NCBI GenBank assembly: GCA_021803465.1
Contig: JAJZLL010000024.1
Coordinates: 1 to 53,559, forward strand
Direction: 5' to 3'
Length of the DNA: 53,559 nt
From: a bacterium
GTDB lineage: Bacteria; Chloroflexota; Dormibacteria; Aeolococcales; Aeolococcaceae
Positions 41,535-50,643 of the stretch are shown here, piece by piece. The translations under genes and the position numbers were made by a program. Within the stretch, counting starts at the first letter, position 1. Every line of letters begins with the position of its first letter. The notes beneath the pieces were generated by a model. The model worked only from the letters and a program-made list of their open reading frames with translations. It had not been told where the DNA came from and ran no database searches.

Positions 41535-42750
41535 GGTGGAAGGTTCCCAGGCCGTTGCGGACGTGATTGTTGGTGCAGCACCGGATGTCGTATGCGCATA
41601 TCCCATCACTCCGCAGACGCACATTGTCGAGGGTGTCGGCAGGGCAGTCAGGAGTGGAGCACTGCATGCGGAATTCATCAATGTGGAATCAGAGTTCGCT
41701 GCACTCTCCGTGCTCATAGGAGCATCAGCAGCAGGTGCGCGCACCTACACAGCAACTGCAAGTCAGGGACTCCTCTTCATGATGGAGGCTGTCTACAATG
41801 CTGGTGGGCTGGGACTTCCCATTGTCATGACGCTCGCAAACAGGGCTGTTGGGGCACCCATCAACATCTGGAATGACCAGAGCGATGCCATGGCAGCCAG
41901 GGATGCAGGATGGATACAGCTGTTTGCCGAGTCAAACCAGGATGCTGTCGATCTCCACATCCAGGCGTTCCGCATAGCTGAGCAGTGCTCGCTGCCTGTC
42001 ATGGTGTGCATGGATGGATTCGTGCTCACGCATGCTGTGGAGCGCATCGATCTTCCTGCCCGGGAGGAGGTTGCTGCGTTCCTTCCCCGCATCCCACCGA
42101 GGCAGCTCCTTGCAGCAGCAGATCCCATCACCATTGGTGCCATGGTGGGTCCAGAAGCGTTCACTGAGGTCCGTGTCCAGGCGCACGAGGCCATGAGGAG
42201 TGCATGCACGACCATCGAGACAGTGCAGTCGGAGTTCCGCACAGCGTTTGGCCGGAATGCGGGAGGCCTTCTCGCACCATACCACCTTGATGATGCTGAG
42301 ACAGTGGTCGTTGGCATGGGCTCCGTGCTCGGCACCATGAAGGATGTGGTGGATCGGCGCAGGGAACGGGGTGAGCGCATAGGTGTGCTGGGAGTCACGA
42401 CATTCAGGCCCTTTCCTGCAGAAGCCATCAGGGATGCGCTTTCAGGACGGACACATGTCATTGTGCTCGAACGTGCACTTGCCACAGGCACAGGAGGCAT
42501 TCTCACGAATGACATCGCGCGTGCACTCTTCGATGAGGATGTCCATCTTGCGACAGTCGTTCTCGGTCTTGGTGGAAGGCCTGTACGCGAGGATGATCTC
42601 GACAGCATATTTGTGAAGCTGCGGTATGGCACGCTTCCTGACCTCTCGTTTCTGGATCTTCATGCGGAACATGCTGGTGGCGGAAGGGGGCAGCTGGAGA
42701 TGCCGGTGCACCGCTTCGGCTCACCGCTTTCCAGGAGGATGACGAGATGA
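41524..42750 (+). CDS. porA: Pyruvate:ferredoxin oxidoreductase alpha subunit
   Basis: 408 residues. The opening VCAYPITPQTHIVEGVGRAV, then HAEFINVESEFAALSVLIGA and TYTATASQGLLFMMEAVYNA, match PorA, the pyrimidine-domain half of the thiamin-diphosphate site. WNDQSDAMAARDAGWIQLFA and VCMDGFVLTHAVERI further favour the pyruvate enzyme over the 2-oxoglutarate type, whose alpha chain is longer. The ATG at 41524 has a perfect AGGAGGTG 8 nt upstream. The stop overlaps porB by ATGA. Confidence 0.92.
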   Translation: MLVEVEGSQAVADVIVGAAPDVVCAYPITPQTHIVEGVGRAVRSGALHAEFINVESEFAALSVLIGASAAGARTYTATASQGLLFMMEAVYNAGGLGLPIVMTLANRAVGAPINIWNDQSDAMAARDAGWIQLFAESNQDAVDLHIQAFRIAEQCSLPVMVCMDGFVLTHAVERIDLPAREEVAAFLPRIPPRQLLAAADPITIGAMVGPEAFTEVRVQAHEAMRSACTTIETVQSEFRTAFGRNAGGLLAPYHLDDAETVVVGMGSVLGTMKDVVDRRRERGERIGVLGVTTFRPFPAEAIRDALSGRTHVIVLERALATGTGGILTNDIARALFDEDVHLATVVLGLGGRPVREDDLDSIFVKLRYGTLPDLSFLDLHAEHAGGGRGQLEMPVHRFGSPLSRRMTR

Positions 42751-43748
42751 GTGAGCATGTCCGCTTCTACCAGGTGGGAAGCTTTGCAGTTGGCAACCGC
42801 CTTCTCGACAGGGAACTCCAGACAGTCCAGGCGCAGATGGAGCGGACCAATGCGCTCGACAGTGGTCACCGTGCATGCCAGGGATGCGGAGAGGCGCTCG
42901 CAGCACGGTATGTGCTCGATGCTGCCATGCGGGCTACAGGCAATGACATCGTTGTGGTCAATGCGACAGGCTGCCTTGAGGTGTTCTCCTCACCGTATCC
43001 GGAATCCTCATGGAAGGTTCCCTGGCTCCACTCGCTTTTCGGGAATGCGCCAGCAGTTGCCACAGGTGTGGCAGCTGCACTCCGTGCCCAGGGGAAATCA
43101 TCAACGCGTGTAGTTGCTCAGGCAGGTGACGGTGGAACAGTTGACATCGGCTTTGGCACCCTCTCCGGAATGTTCGAACGGAATGATGATGTGCTGTTCG
43201 TCTGCTACGACAATGAGGCGTACATGAACACGGGAGTGCAGCGTTCAGGTGCAACACCTCCTGCTGCACGCACAGCGACAACCGAGGCGATTGGTCCTGA
43301 ACCCGGGAACGCCTTTGGTCAGGGCAAGGATCTTCCAAGGCTCGCAGTCGCCCATGGCATTCCCTATGTGGCGACTGCAACTGTTGCGGATCTGCACGAT
43401 CTCGAGGCGAAGGTCATGCACGCAATGGAAATCCGGGGAGCACGGTACCTCCATGTGCTTGTACCATGTCCACTGGGCTGGGGAACTGAGGCGCATGACA
43501 CCATCCGTGTTGCGCGACTTGCCTGTGAAACAGGTCTCTTCCCCGTGTACGAGGCTGTGAACGGCGTGGTGACAGAACGTCTCCGCATCCGCCACAGGAG
43601 GCCAGTTGAGGAGTATCTCCGCATGCAGAAGCGGTATCAGCATCTCTTCCGGGGTGAAGGCCGGCCGGACATTGTGCAGCGCATCCAGCAGATTGCGGAT
43701 GCGCAGATCAGGCAGTATGACCTGCTGCCTGGGGAGGTGAATCCATGA
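42747..43748 (+). CDS. porB: Pyruvate:ferredoxin oxidoreductase beta subunit
   Basis: 333 residues. It carries the thiamin-diphosphate pyrophosphate site and one [4Fe-4S] cluster. CQGCGEALAARYVL gives two cluster cysteines, the third is in NATGCLEVFSSPYP and the fourth in ARLACETGLFPVYE. The TPP motif is GDGGTVDIGFGTLSGMFERN, ending in CYDNEAYMNTGVQRSGATP. AGGAGG lies 8 nt before the ATG. Both ends overlap neighbours by ATGA, so the stoichiometry of the complex is likely set by coupling. Confidence 0.93.
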   Translation: MSEHVRFYQVGSFAVGNRLLDRELQTVQAQMERTNALDSGHRACQGCGEALAARYVLDAAMRATGNDIVVVNATGCLEVFSSPYPESSWKVPWLHSLFGNAPAVATGVAAALRAQGKSSTRVVAQAGDGGTVDIGFGTLSGMFERNDDVLFVCYDNEAYMNTGVQRSGATPPAARTATTEAIGPEPGNAFGQGKDLPRLAVAHGIPYVATATVADLHDLEAKVMHAMEIRGARYLHVLVPCPLGWGTEAHDTIRVARLACETGLFPVYEAVNGVVTERLRIRHRRPVEEYLRMQKRYQHLFRGEGRPDIVQRIQQIADAQIRQYDLLPGEVNP

Positions 43749-45370
43749 CACTGCCATATGCCATTTCGCTGCAGGCTGACAGTGGCAGACGGAACAGGAC
43801 GGGCACATGGCGGGTGGAACGTCCCATGTATGTGGACCGTGTGCCACCCTGCTCCACAGCATGTCCAGCTGGTGAGGAAGTGCAGTCCTGGCTCTATGCA
43901 GCTGAGGAAGGACACTACGAAGAGGCTTGGCACAGGCTCACACGTGACAATCCCTTCCCAGCCATCATGGGCCGCATCTGCTATCACCCGTGCGAGACTG
44001 CCTGCAACCGGGCAACTCTCGACAGTGCTGTTGGCATCAATGCAGTGGAACGGTTCCTTGGGGACTATGCACTTGAGCATGGACTGACTTTCACCATGCC
44101 AGCAGTAGTCCATGAGACTCCAGTGCTCGTCATTGGAGGAGGACCCTCCGGATTGTCTGCTGCGTACCATCTTCGGAACCGCGGTTTCCGTGTTGTTCTC
44201 TGGGAACGGGAGCATGAGCTCGGTGGAATGCTCCAGTACGGCATTCCTGCGTATCGGCTTCCCAGAGACATTGTGCACGGAGAGGTGGAGCGGCTCCTTG
44301 GAGATGGCATTGAGGTGCGGACTGACATGCCAGTTGATAATCTCGCAACACTCATGGCAAGCCAGGAGTACGCAGCATGCTACATCGCCATTGGCGAGGG
44401 GATCGGGAAGAAGATCGACATACCCATGGAAGATGGAACACGCCTGACAGATGCACTCTCCCTGCTCAGGAAGGCAGCCCATGGTGAACCGATAGAGATT
44501 GGGAAACGCGTTGCTGTCTATGGTGGGGGAAACACAGCCATGGATGCTGCCAGAACTGTGCAGCGCCTTGGTGCGCATGAGACAGTGATCGTGTACAGGA
44601 GAACTGCGCGCGAAATGCCAGCCCATCCCGAAGAGCTCGAAGAGGCGCTGGAGGAGGGAGTTGACGTCCGGTGGCTCTCGACGATTTCCCACGTGGACCT
44701 TCACGATCTCACGATCGAGCAGATGGTCCTCGATGATGCAGGGAAGGCGAAGCCAACAGGGAAGTTCACAACGCTTGAGGCGGACACAGTCATCCTTGCT
44801 GTTGGCCAGGACAGCGACACGGGACTCGTCTCCACCATGCCCGACATCGTGGTGGAAGGGGGAGAGGTGACAGTCGATGCGAAGGGAATGACTGGAGCAT
44901 CTGGCATCTTTGCTGGAGGCGATGTCGTTCCTGGAACGAAGACTGCCACAGATGCCATCGGCATGGGCAAGCGTGCTGCAGCTGCAATTGCCGCATTCCT
45001 TGGCCATCCGGATGCTGTGGTTCCTGCACGCGATCCTGCAACATACGAACGGCTGAACACCTGGTATTTCTCCGATGCACCGCGGTCAGTGCGTCCAACA
45101 CTTGAAATGGCCAGGAGAACAACGAGCTTTGATGAGGTAGTGCTGCCGCTTGATGTGGAAACAGCACTGTTCGAAGCGCGACGCTGCATGTCATGCGGCA
45201 ACTGCTTCCAGTGTGACAACTGCTACGGCATGTGTCCGGACAATGCCATCATCAAGGATCCAGCCTCAGGTCACGGGTATCGCATCGATCTCGAATACTG
45301 CAAGGGATGCGGAATCTGCGCTGCGGAGTGTCCGTGCGGTGCGATCGACATGGTCCCTGAACCATTCTAG
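43745..45370 (+). CDS. GltD-like NAD(P)H oxidoreductase fused to PorD-type 2x[4Fe-4S] ferredoxin
   Basis: 541 residues. Residues 30-100 hold the N-terminal Fe-S site of GltD-like proteins (C36, C40, C79, C83 and C87). The FAD motif VLVIGGGPSGLSAAYHL is at 127-143, GGMLQYGIPAYRLP is the usual active-site segment, the NAD(P) motif is VAVYGGGNTAMDAARTV, and the second FAD segment is GIFAGGDVV. Residues 479-541 match the PorD ferredoxin subunit: cysteines 481, 484, 487, 490, 493 and 497 in a C-rich knot, then CKGCGICAAEC (519-529). As the last gene of porGAB it should accept electrons from the pyruvate enzyme and pass them to NAD(P), or run the other way. The nucleotide used is not decided by sequence. 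Confidence 0.88.
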   Translation: MTLPYAISLQADSGRRNRTGTWRVERPMYVDRVPPCSTACPAGEEVQSWLYAAEEGHYEEAWHRLTRDNPFPAIMGRICYHPCETACNRATLDSAVGINAVERFLGDYALEHGLTFTMPAVVHETPVLVIGGGPSGLSAAYHLRNRGFRVVLWEREHELGGMLQYGIPAYRLPRDIVHGEVERLLGDGIEVRTDMPVDNLATLMASQEYAACYIAIGEGIGKKIDIPMEDGTRLTDALSLLRKAAHGEPIEIGKRVAVYGGGNTAMDAARTVQRLGAHETVIVYRRTAREMPAHPEELEEALEEGVDVRWLSTISHVDLHDLTIEQMVLDDAGKAKPTGKFTTLEADTVILAVGQDSDTGLVSTMPDIVVEGGEVTVDAKGMTGASGIFAGGDVVPGTKTATDAIGMGKRAAAAIAAFLGHPDAVVPARDPATYERLNTWYFSDAPRSVRPTLEMARRTTSFDEVVLPLDVETALFEARRCMSCGNCFQCDNCYGMCPDNAIIKDPASGHGYRIDLEYCKGCGICAAECPCGAIDMVPEPF

Positions 45371-46497
45371 GAGAGACTGTGTTCCTGACAAGCTTGGTCG
45401 GGGAGTACACCCAACTTCAGTGATGGACTTCGTGATGCATTGGCGAAGGCATCCACCAGGTCGGCAAGGTGCTGGCCAACAGGCGAACCCTGGGACGCAG
45501 CACCCGTGGCAATCTCCCGGAGCAGATACGCTGGCATGTGGACCACTCCCCTGGAGGACACTGTGCTGGCACGTGAGGCAGCAGATGGTTCATGCGCACA
45601 AGGTGTGTCAGTGACCAGGGCTGCTGCGATGACCATGAGGGGTGGAGTGGCGAACAAGGCAGCAAGTTCCTGAATGAGGCGGAGCGTCCGGTGCGGGACA
45701 ATGAGCTCCTCGCTGTGCTGCGTGTTTCCCAGGTACGCGTCCGCAGCATGGAGGACGGGAATCTGTGCCTTCGCAATGGGCTGGGAATCGAGATGGGCAG
45801 CGTAGGCATCCTGAAGGTGCTGTTCGAGGATCGATCCCACAGTGAGGTCCTCTCGATGCCGCATCCTGAGGCACTGTCGATGCACAGACAAGGTGAGTGC
45901 ATCGGGATCATCAGGAAGGGACAGGGCTTCGCATGCTCGCGCAGCGAATCCGTTCACGGACTGTGCGAGTGGTCCGTTCAGACGTGCGCGCGTGAGGGGA
46001 ATGCGGAACTGTTCATGAAGAGTTGCATCCGTGTAACTCCAATGCGGATCATCACGGAAGAGCCGATGCCGGCTTCTCACTGTACCCGTGAATGTCGGGC
46101 TGCCAGGTTCGTGGAGGAGACGCTGCTCAAGCTGCAGCGTCTTGCCTGATGTATCGATGCGCATGGGACTCGCGCAGGGAAGGCGCATCACAGATCCAAG
46201 ATCGAGTATCGGGGCATGCATTCCTGTCTCAATGGTGAGGATGCCTCCTGGGGCAAGGAGCATCTTGCACTGGGAGCCGAAGCCTTGCCATGAGGTGATG
46301 ACTCGCCATGGCACCTTCTCAAGGTGGATATGGGAGAAGGATCCTGGTGCTGCCATGACATCCTCAAGTGTTCCTGTGACATCAGGTAGTGCTGCAGGGT
46401 CAGGGTTCACAGTGATGTCATCTCTGCTGTGCACAGGAAAACCCTGGACTCGCCCACCGCCAATGATGAGTCTGCGATCGGGAAGCGACAGTGCCAT
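45367..46497 (-). CDS. Hypothetical protein with methyltransferase-like N-terminus
   Basis: 376 residues. Residues 8-90 resemble a degraded SAM-methyltransferase fold of the kind seen next to sugar or cell-surface genes (LIIGGGRVQGFPVHSRDDI, then DVTGTLEDV and HIHLEKVPW, where active relatives have an HVLEH-like motif). The rest, mostly helical, is not recognised. Its stop shares CTAG with the stop of the convergent GltD-PorD gene, a 4-nt overlap. The ATG at 46497 follows TACTCT by 6 nt and has no Shine-Dalgarno sequence. Function cannot be given. Confidence 0.7.
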   Translation of the reverse strand: MALSLPDRRLIIGGGRVQGFPVHSRDDITVNPDPAALPDVTGTLEDVMAAPGSFSHIHLEKVPWRVITSWQGFGSQCKMLLAPGGILTIETGMHAPILDLGSVMRLPCASPMRIDTSGKTLQLEQRLLHEPGSPTFTGTVRSRHRLFRDDPHWSYTDATLHEQFRIPLTRARLNGPLAQSVNGFAARACEALSLPDDPDALTLSVHRQCLRMRHREDLTVGSILEQHLQDAYAAHLDSQPIAKAQIPVLHAADAYLGNTQHSEELIVPHRTLRLIQELAALFATPPLMVIAAALVTDTPCAHEPSAASRASTVSSRGVVHMPAYLLREIATGAASQGSPVGQHLADLVDAFANASRSPSLKLGVLPDQACQEHSLS

Positions 46498-46503
46498 GGC
46501 AGA

Positions 46504-46509
46504 AGAGTA
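46504..46509 (-). promoter_or_regulatory. -10 box, leaderless promoter
   Basis: TACTCT on the minus strand, 6 nt before the ATG at 46497. Confidence 0.4.
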
Positions 46510-46583
46510 GCGCTGCGGTAGGGACAGCTTCCGCCCAAAGCGGAGGTTCGCGTCAAACGCCAGTGATTCTGTCGGCAGTTAGC

Positions 46584-46629
46584 GCGGACATTTTCCCTTA
46601 GCAATCACAGTGTGAGCGATTTTGTCCGC
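46584..46629. repeat. 7-bp inverted repeat in a divergent gap
   Basis: GCGGACA (46584-46590) matches TGTCCGC (46623-46629), 32 nt apart, in the 254-nt gap between the hypothetical gene and the phosphoesterase gene. It may be an operator. The rest of the gap shows no gene. Confidence 0.35.
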
Positions 46630-46751
46630 CAAATGTCTAGGGGAATGTCGTTCAATGGAATGAGGAAGAAAGGATTCCATGTTCAGTGCGTCCATCGCAG
46701 ACCAGTTGTGCTGGAATGTGCGCTAGGGATGCATCAGGAGGGGAAAGTACA

Positions 46752-48638
46752 GTGGAAGACGTTTCGAACGCCGCATCGCGCCCGAGTGGTGTTGGGGCCT
46801 TTGCGCAGCGGCTCTTTGTTCCTGTGGCTCGTGCCACCATGACTCTTGTCAGTGTCGAGTGCACCATTGCGGCATGGCTTATGGACCGAGCCGTGTTCCA
46901 TCTGCCAAAGCTTGAGGGACCTGTTGCTCGCATTGAGGACAAGCTTGGTCTGAACCGTGAACGGGATGATGATGTCGTTATCGACAAGTTTTCTCACATG
47001 GGCCGTCCCACCAACAGGGGCACTCTTGCTGCAGCAATGGTTCTTGCTGCACCGCTCGCCCTTCCAACACTCGCGCTTGGACAACTGAGCTATGTGGTGT
47101 TCCGCATGGGACTTGGCAAGCGGTTTGCGAATCCCCAGGGGAGGCCGCAGGCGAAGGCGTTCATGCGGGCAGTGAAGATGAACCATGAGATGTGCGTCCA
47201 TCCTGGACCATTCCGGTCTCCGAAGGAGATGCTCCGCAGCATTGACCCTGAATACCGTCTTGAGCAGTACGTCCATCCGGAAGGAAGCGACTATGAGCCA
47301 ACACCCGACATCCAGCGGAGGAGGATGGAGTGGATGTCACGCCAGGTGCCTGGTCTCACATCGCTCAGGACAGCATCGCCTGAAGTGCAGGAAGCAGCAA
47401 CGGAACAGATTCGTCTTGCAAGGCAGAAGATCAAGCATGTGGTCATCATCATGCAGGAGAACCACACGTTCGATGACTACTTCGGAAAGCTCGTACAGGA
47501 CAAGGGGGTTGTCCACCAGCCATCCGATCCTCCTGCTCCCATCACGATCGACAGGCATCCCGTGTATCCGGCTGACGATCCGCCAAAGTATCTGTTCGCA
47601 TGGTGGCCCACGCATGGCAACTGGTCATACAGGTACCAGAAGTTCATGGCAGTGCATGAGTACCATGACCCAACGATCACTCCAGTAACCACATACTTCG
47701 CAAAGAACTACGCAGTCCTGAAGCACTTCCATGAGTTCCAGCGAGGGCCCTCGCATGTGAACCACCTTGTCCAGATCGCAGCCACAGCGAAGGGTCTTCT
47801 CGACAACTTCCACAGCGGAATTGTCCGCTGGATCCGGCAGGATCCTGTGCGTCCACCTCTCGATGTGGAGACAGTGACCCACCGCCTTGAGTTCTCGGGA
47901 AGAACCTGGGGCAACTATGGCAACGGTGTGCTCACCTATGGCATCAAGGACCTCGTGAACTCGCCAAATAACCTTCCCGTTGGCCAGTTTGTCGCAGATG
48001 CACGGAATGGAAAGCTGCGTGACGTGTCATACATCGTTCCACCTCATTTCTCGCTCAACGAGCATTCACCTGACACAGTACGCTACGGACAGCAGTGGCT
48101 CAATGACATCGTCCAGTCCGTTGTCGATGGTGGAAGCTGGAATGACACAGCATTCCTCATCCTCTACGATGACTGGGGCGGGTACAAGCAGCACAATGCA
48201 CCTCCAACGACCATGCTTTGGAAGGATGAACTGCCGAACGCTCCAGATCCCAACAGGAAGTATGGATTTGGCGATGAAGTGGCTGCCATGGTGGTAAGTC
48301 CGTATGCGAAGAAGGGGTACCTCTTCCAGGATCAGAAGATCACAGATGGCGAGTTTCGGAGCTTCGCTTCCGTACCTGCGTTCCTCGAGGCAGTCTTCGA
48401 CATTTCGCCACTCACCAGGCATGATGCAACTGCGGACAACCTCCTCGATGCGTTCAACTTCAAGCAGACACCAAACCTGCCACCACCGCCGCACATTGGC
48501 GATGCGGAAATCGAGGTGAAGGGACGTGCAGTCGCGGAGCGCACTCGCAGCCACCAGTCCTTGAGCACGCCACAGGAACGGGGGGCAGTGCTCCTTGGAA
48601 AGAAGGAGACTGCAGCAACTGACCGCAGTCTGGAGTAG
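46752..48638 (+). CDS. Phosphoesterase (phospholipase C / acid phosphatase family)
   Basis: 628 residues. The family signature HVVIIMQENHTFDDYFGKL near residue 235 is the phosphoesterase (phospholipase C) motif, and LILYDDWGGYKQHNAPP and EVAAMVVSPYAKKG are later metal-site segments. It would hydrolyse phosphodiester or phosphomonoester bonds, perhaps of phospholipids. A hydrophobic stretch near 95-115 (LAAAMVLAAPLALPTLALG) may be a membrane anchor; the 90 residues before it are not a normal signal peptide. The GTG at 46752 is chosen because AGGAGGGG lies just upstream. The M3 peptidase gene follows 14 nt later, probably in the same operon. Confidence 0.88.
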   Translation: MEDVSNAASRPSGVGAFAQRLFVPVARATMTLVSVECTIAAWLMDRAVFHLPKLEGPVARIEDKLGLNRERDDDVVIDKFSHMGRPTNRGTLAAAMVLAAPLALPTLALGQLSYVVFRMGLGKRFANPQGRPQAKAFMRAVKMNHEMCVHPGPFRSPKEMLRSIDPEYRLEQYVHPEGSDYEPTPDIQRRRMEWMSRQVPGLTSLRTASPEVQEAATEQIRLARQKIKHVVIIMQENHTFDDYFGKLVQDKGVVHQPSDPPAPITIDRHPVYPADDPPKYLFAWWPTHGNWSYRYQKFMAVHEYHDPTITPVTTYFAKNYAVLKHFHEFQRGPSHVNHLVQIAATAKGLLDNFHSGIVRWIRQDPVRPPLDVETVTHRLEFSGRTWGNYGNGVLTYGIKDLVNSPNNLPVGQFVADARNGKLRDVSYIVPPHFSLNEHSPDTVRYGQQWLNDIVQSVVDGGSWNDTAFLILYDDWGGYKQHNAPPTTMLWKDELPNAPDPNRKYGFGDEVAAMVVSPYAKKGYLFQDQKITDGEFRSFASVPAFLEAVFDISPLTRHDATADNLLDAFNFKQTPNLPPPPHIGDAEIEVKGRAVAERTRSHQSLSTPQERGAVLLGKKETAATDRSLE

Positions 48639-48652
48639 ATGGAGTGTGACGC

Positions 48653-50497
48653 ATGGATGGACTCGCCATGGGTGAGAGTGCCTACGGGGATCCGCTGAAA
48701 GCGGAGGAGCTGGGCCCTGCTGGACCTCGTGCAGCAGGTGTGGTGTGGGATCTTGGTTTCATTGAGCCATCCGCTGCTGCAGCACGGGAACATCTCGCCC
48801 ACACAGTGCAGAAGGCAAAGACGTTCGCTGCGCGATGGGAGGGAAAGCTCGGAGGGGCGGATGCTGCCACATGGGCACGAGCTCTTGGGGAGCTCGGTGC
48901 CATCAGCAATGCCTTCAGAGCTGCAGCCTCATACAACGGACTTCGCCTTGCCGAGAACAGCCTCTCAACAGTCAACCAAGATCTTGATGCCTATGTGAAC
49001 AGGGAGAGTGTCCAGTTCGAGAACGTGACCCGCTTCCTTGAGCTCGACTGGAAAGCACTGCCTTCAGCACGTGCGAAGGCACTTGCGCGGGACCCAGCGC
49101 TTGCGCGGTACCGGCATTATCTCGAACGACTTCTTGAGGATGCTCCCCACACTCTGTCCGCAGTGGAGGAGAGGGCGCTTGCAGAACGTTCGCCTGCAGC
49201 GGAGTCCGCATGGGAGTCGCTGTTCCATGAGACGCTCTCGGGGATCGTTGTGGACTTCGATGCTGGAGAGGGCGTGCGGAAACACACGATCGATGAAATT
49301 CTTGCATATCGCATGTCTGCCGATGCGGCACTGCGTGGGCGCGCTGTCACAGCGCTGTTTGCAGCGCTCGAACCCTGGAAAGGTGTCCTTGCGAAGTGCT
49401 ACGACTCGCTGGTTGGTGACCGTCTCGCCATTGACCGCCTCCGCGGATACGTGGATGCTTCCGGTGCACCGCTGCCCATGCAGCAGGCAAATGTTGCGAA
49501 TGATCTGTCAGATGCAGTCGTGAGCACGATGATGAAAGCTGTCGAAGATCATTACAGTGTGGTGCAGACGTACTACCGCAGGAAGGCCGCACTCCTTGGC
49601 GTGAAGCAGCTGACGTTCGAAGATCAGTACGCACCCATCGGAACACCGAAACCATGCACGTACGATGAAGCCAGGTCACTTGTTCTCGCTGCAGTGGGTT
49701 CGTTCTCGAAGAGTGCTGCCTCAATTCTCGAGAAGTTCTTCACGGAGAACCGGATTGATGCGGAGCCGCGGAAGGGGAAGACAGGTGGCGCATTCTGCTC
49801 AGGCGTTGCGCAGGACAAGAAGCCTGTGGTGCTCATGAACTTCACTGATACCATCAATGATGCAATGACCCTTGCCCACGAGCTTGGCCACGGGCTTCAC
49901 TTCTCTCTTGCCCAAAAGGCGCAGACACCATTCGAATGCGAGACGGGCATGGCAATGGCTGAAGTGGCATCCACTTTCAACGAGATGCTCCTTTTTGACT
50001 ATCTGCTCGAAAGGGAGAAGGATCCTGCTGCACGGCAGGCCCTCATCGCATCACGCATTGAGGAGTCATGCGCCACAATTTTCCGGCAGACCATGATGGC
50101 GAGATATGAGGAACGTGCGTATGCAGCACGTGAGCACGGCGAAAGCCTTGGGGCGGACCGCCTCTCGGACATCTGGTTTGAGGAGAACCAGAAGGAGTTT
50201 GGAGATGCGCTCTCACTTCCTCAGGGATATCGGCTCGGATGGGCCTACATTCCCCATTTCATAAACACGCGGTTCTACACATACTCGTACTCCTTTGCCC
50301 ATCTCACATCGCTTGCACTCTATGCAAAGTACAAGGCGGAAGGCCAGCCGTTTGTTGCCAAGTATCTTGACCTCCTGCGCACTGGAGGTGCGAAGAGTCC
50401 GGAAGATCTTCTTCGAAAGGTTGGCATAGACATCACGGATCCCGCATGGGTTGAACCGGCTTTCGCACTCATTTCCCGTTGGACATCCCAGTTGTAG
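48653..50497 (+). CDS. Oligoendopeptidase F-like M3 metallopeptidase
   Basis: 614 residues. It is a cytoplasmic zinc peptidase that cuts short peptides. The zinc motif is LAHELGHGLHFSLAQ near residue 409, and the third ligand is the glutamate in AEVASTFNEM about 25 residues later. The helical N-terminal part and RLGWAYIPHFINTRFYTYSY, with the substrate-binding tyrosines and histidine, match the PepF branch of M3. GGAG lies 9 nt before the ATG. With the M20 peptidase gene at 21002 it is the second peptidase in the window. Confidence 0.93.
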   Translation: MDGLAMGESAYGDPLKAEELGPAGPRAAGVVWDLGFIEPSAAAAREHLAHTVQKAKTFAARWEGKLGGADAATWARALGELGAISNAFRAAASYNGLRLAENSLSTVNQDLDAYVNRESVQFENVTRFLELDWKALPSARAKALARDPALARYRHYLERLLEDAPHTLSAVEERALAERSPAAESAWESLFHETLSGIVVDFDAGEGVRKHTIDEILAYRMSADAALRGRAVTALFAALEPWKGVLAKCYDSLVGDRLAIDRLRGYVDASGAPLPMQQANVANDLSDAVVSTMMKAVEDHYSVVQTYYRRKAALLGVKQLTFEDQYAPIGTPKPCTYDEARSLVLAAVGSFSKSAASILEKFFTENRIDAEPRKGKTGGAFCSGVAQDKKPVVLMNFTDTINDAMTLAHELGHGLHFSLAQKAQTPFECETGMAMAEVASTFNEMLLFDYLLEREKDPAARQALIASRIEESCATIFRQTMMARYEERAYAAREHGESLGADRLSDIWFEENQKEFGDALSLPQGYRLGWAYIPHFINTRFYTYSYSFAHLTSLALYAKYKAEGQPFVAKYLDLLRTGGAKSPEDLLRKVGIDITDPAWVEPAFALISRWTSQL

Positions 50498-50643
50498 CGT
50501 GGAATGCGCATGGATGCAGTACATGCACGTGTGATGTCTGATATTGTGAATCCGTGTCTGTTGGGCATGATGCACGGTGTCGATGTGCATCAGTGCGAGA
50601 ATTGCGTGGCTCACACGATTCACAGGTTCGAGGGAGAGATGCA

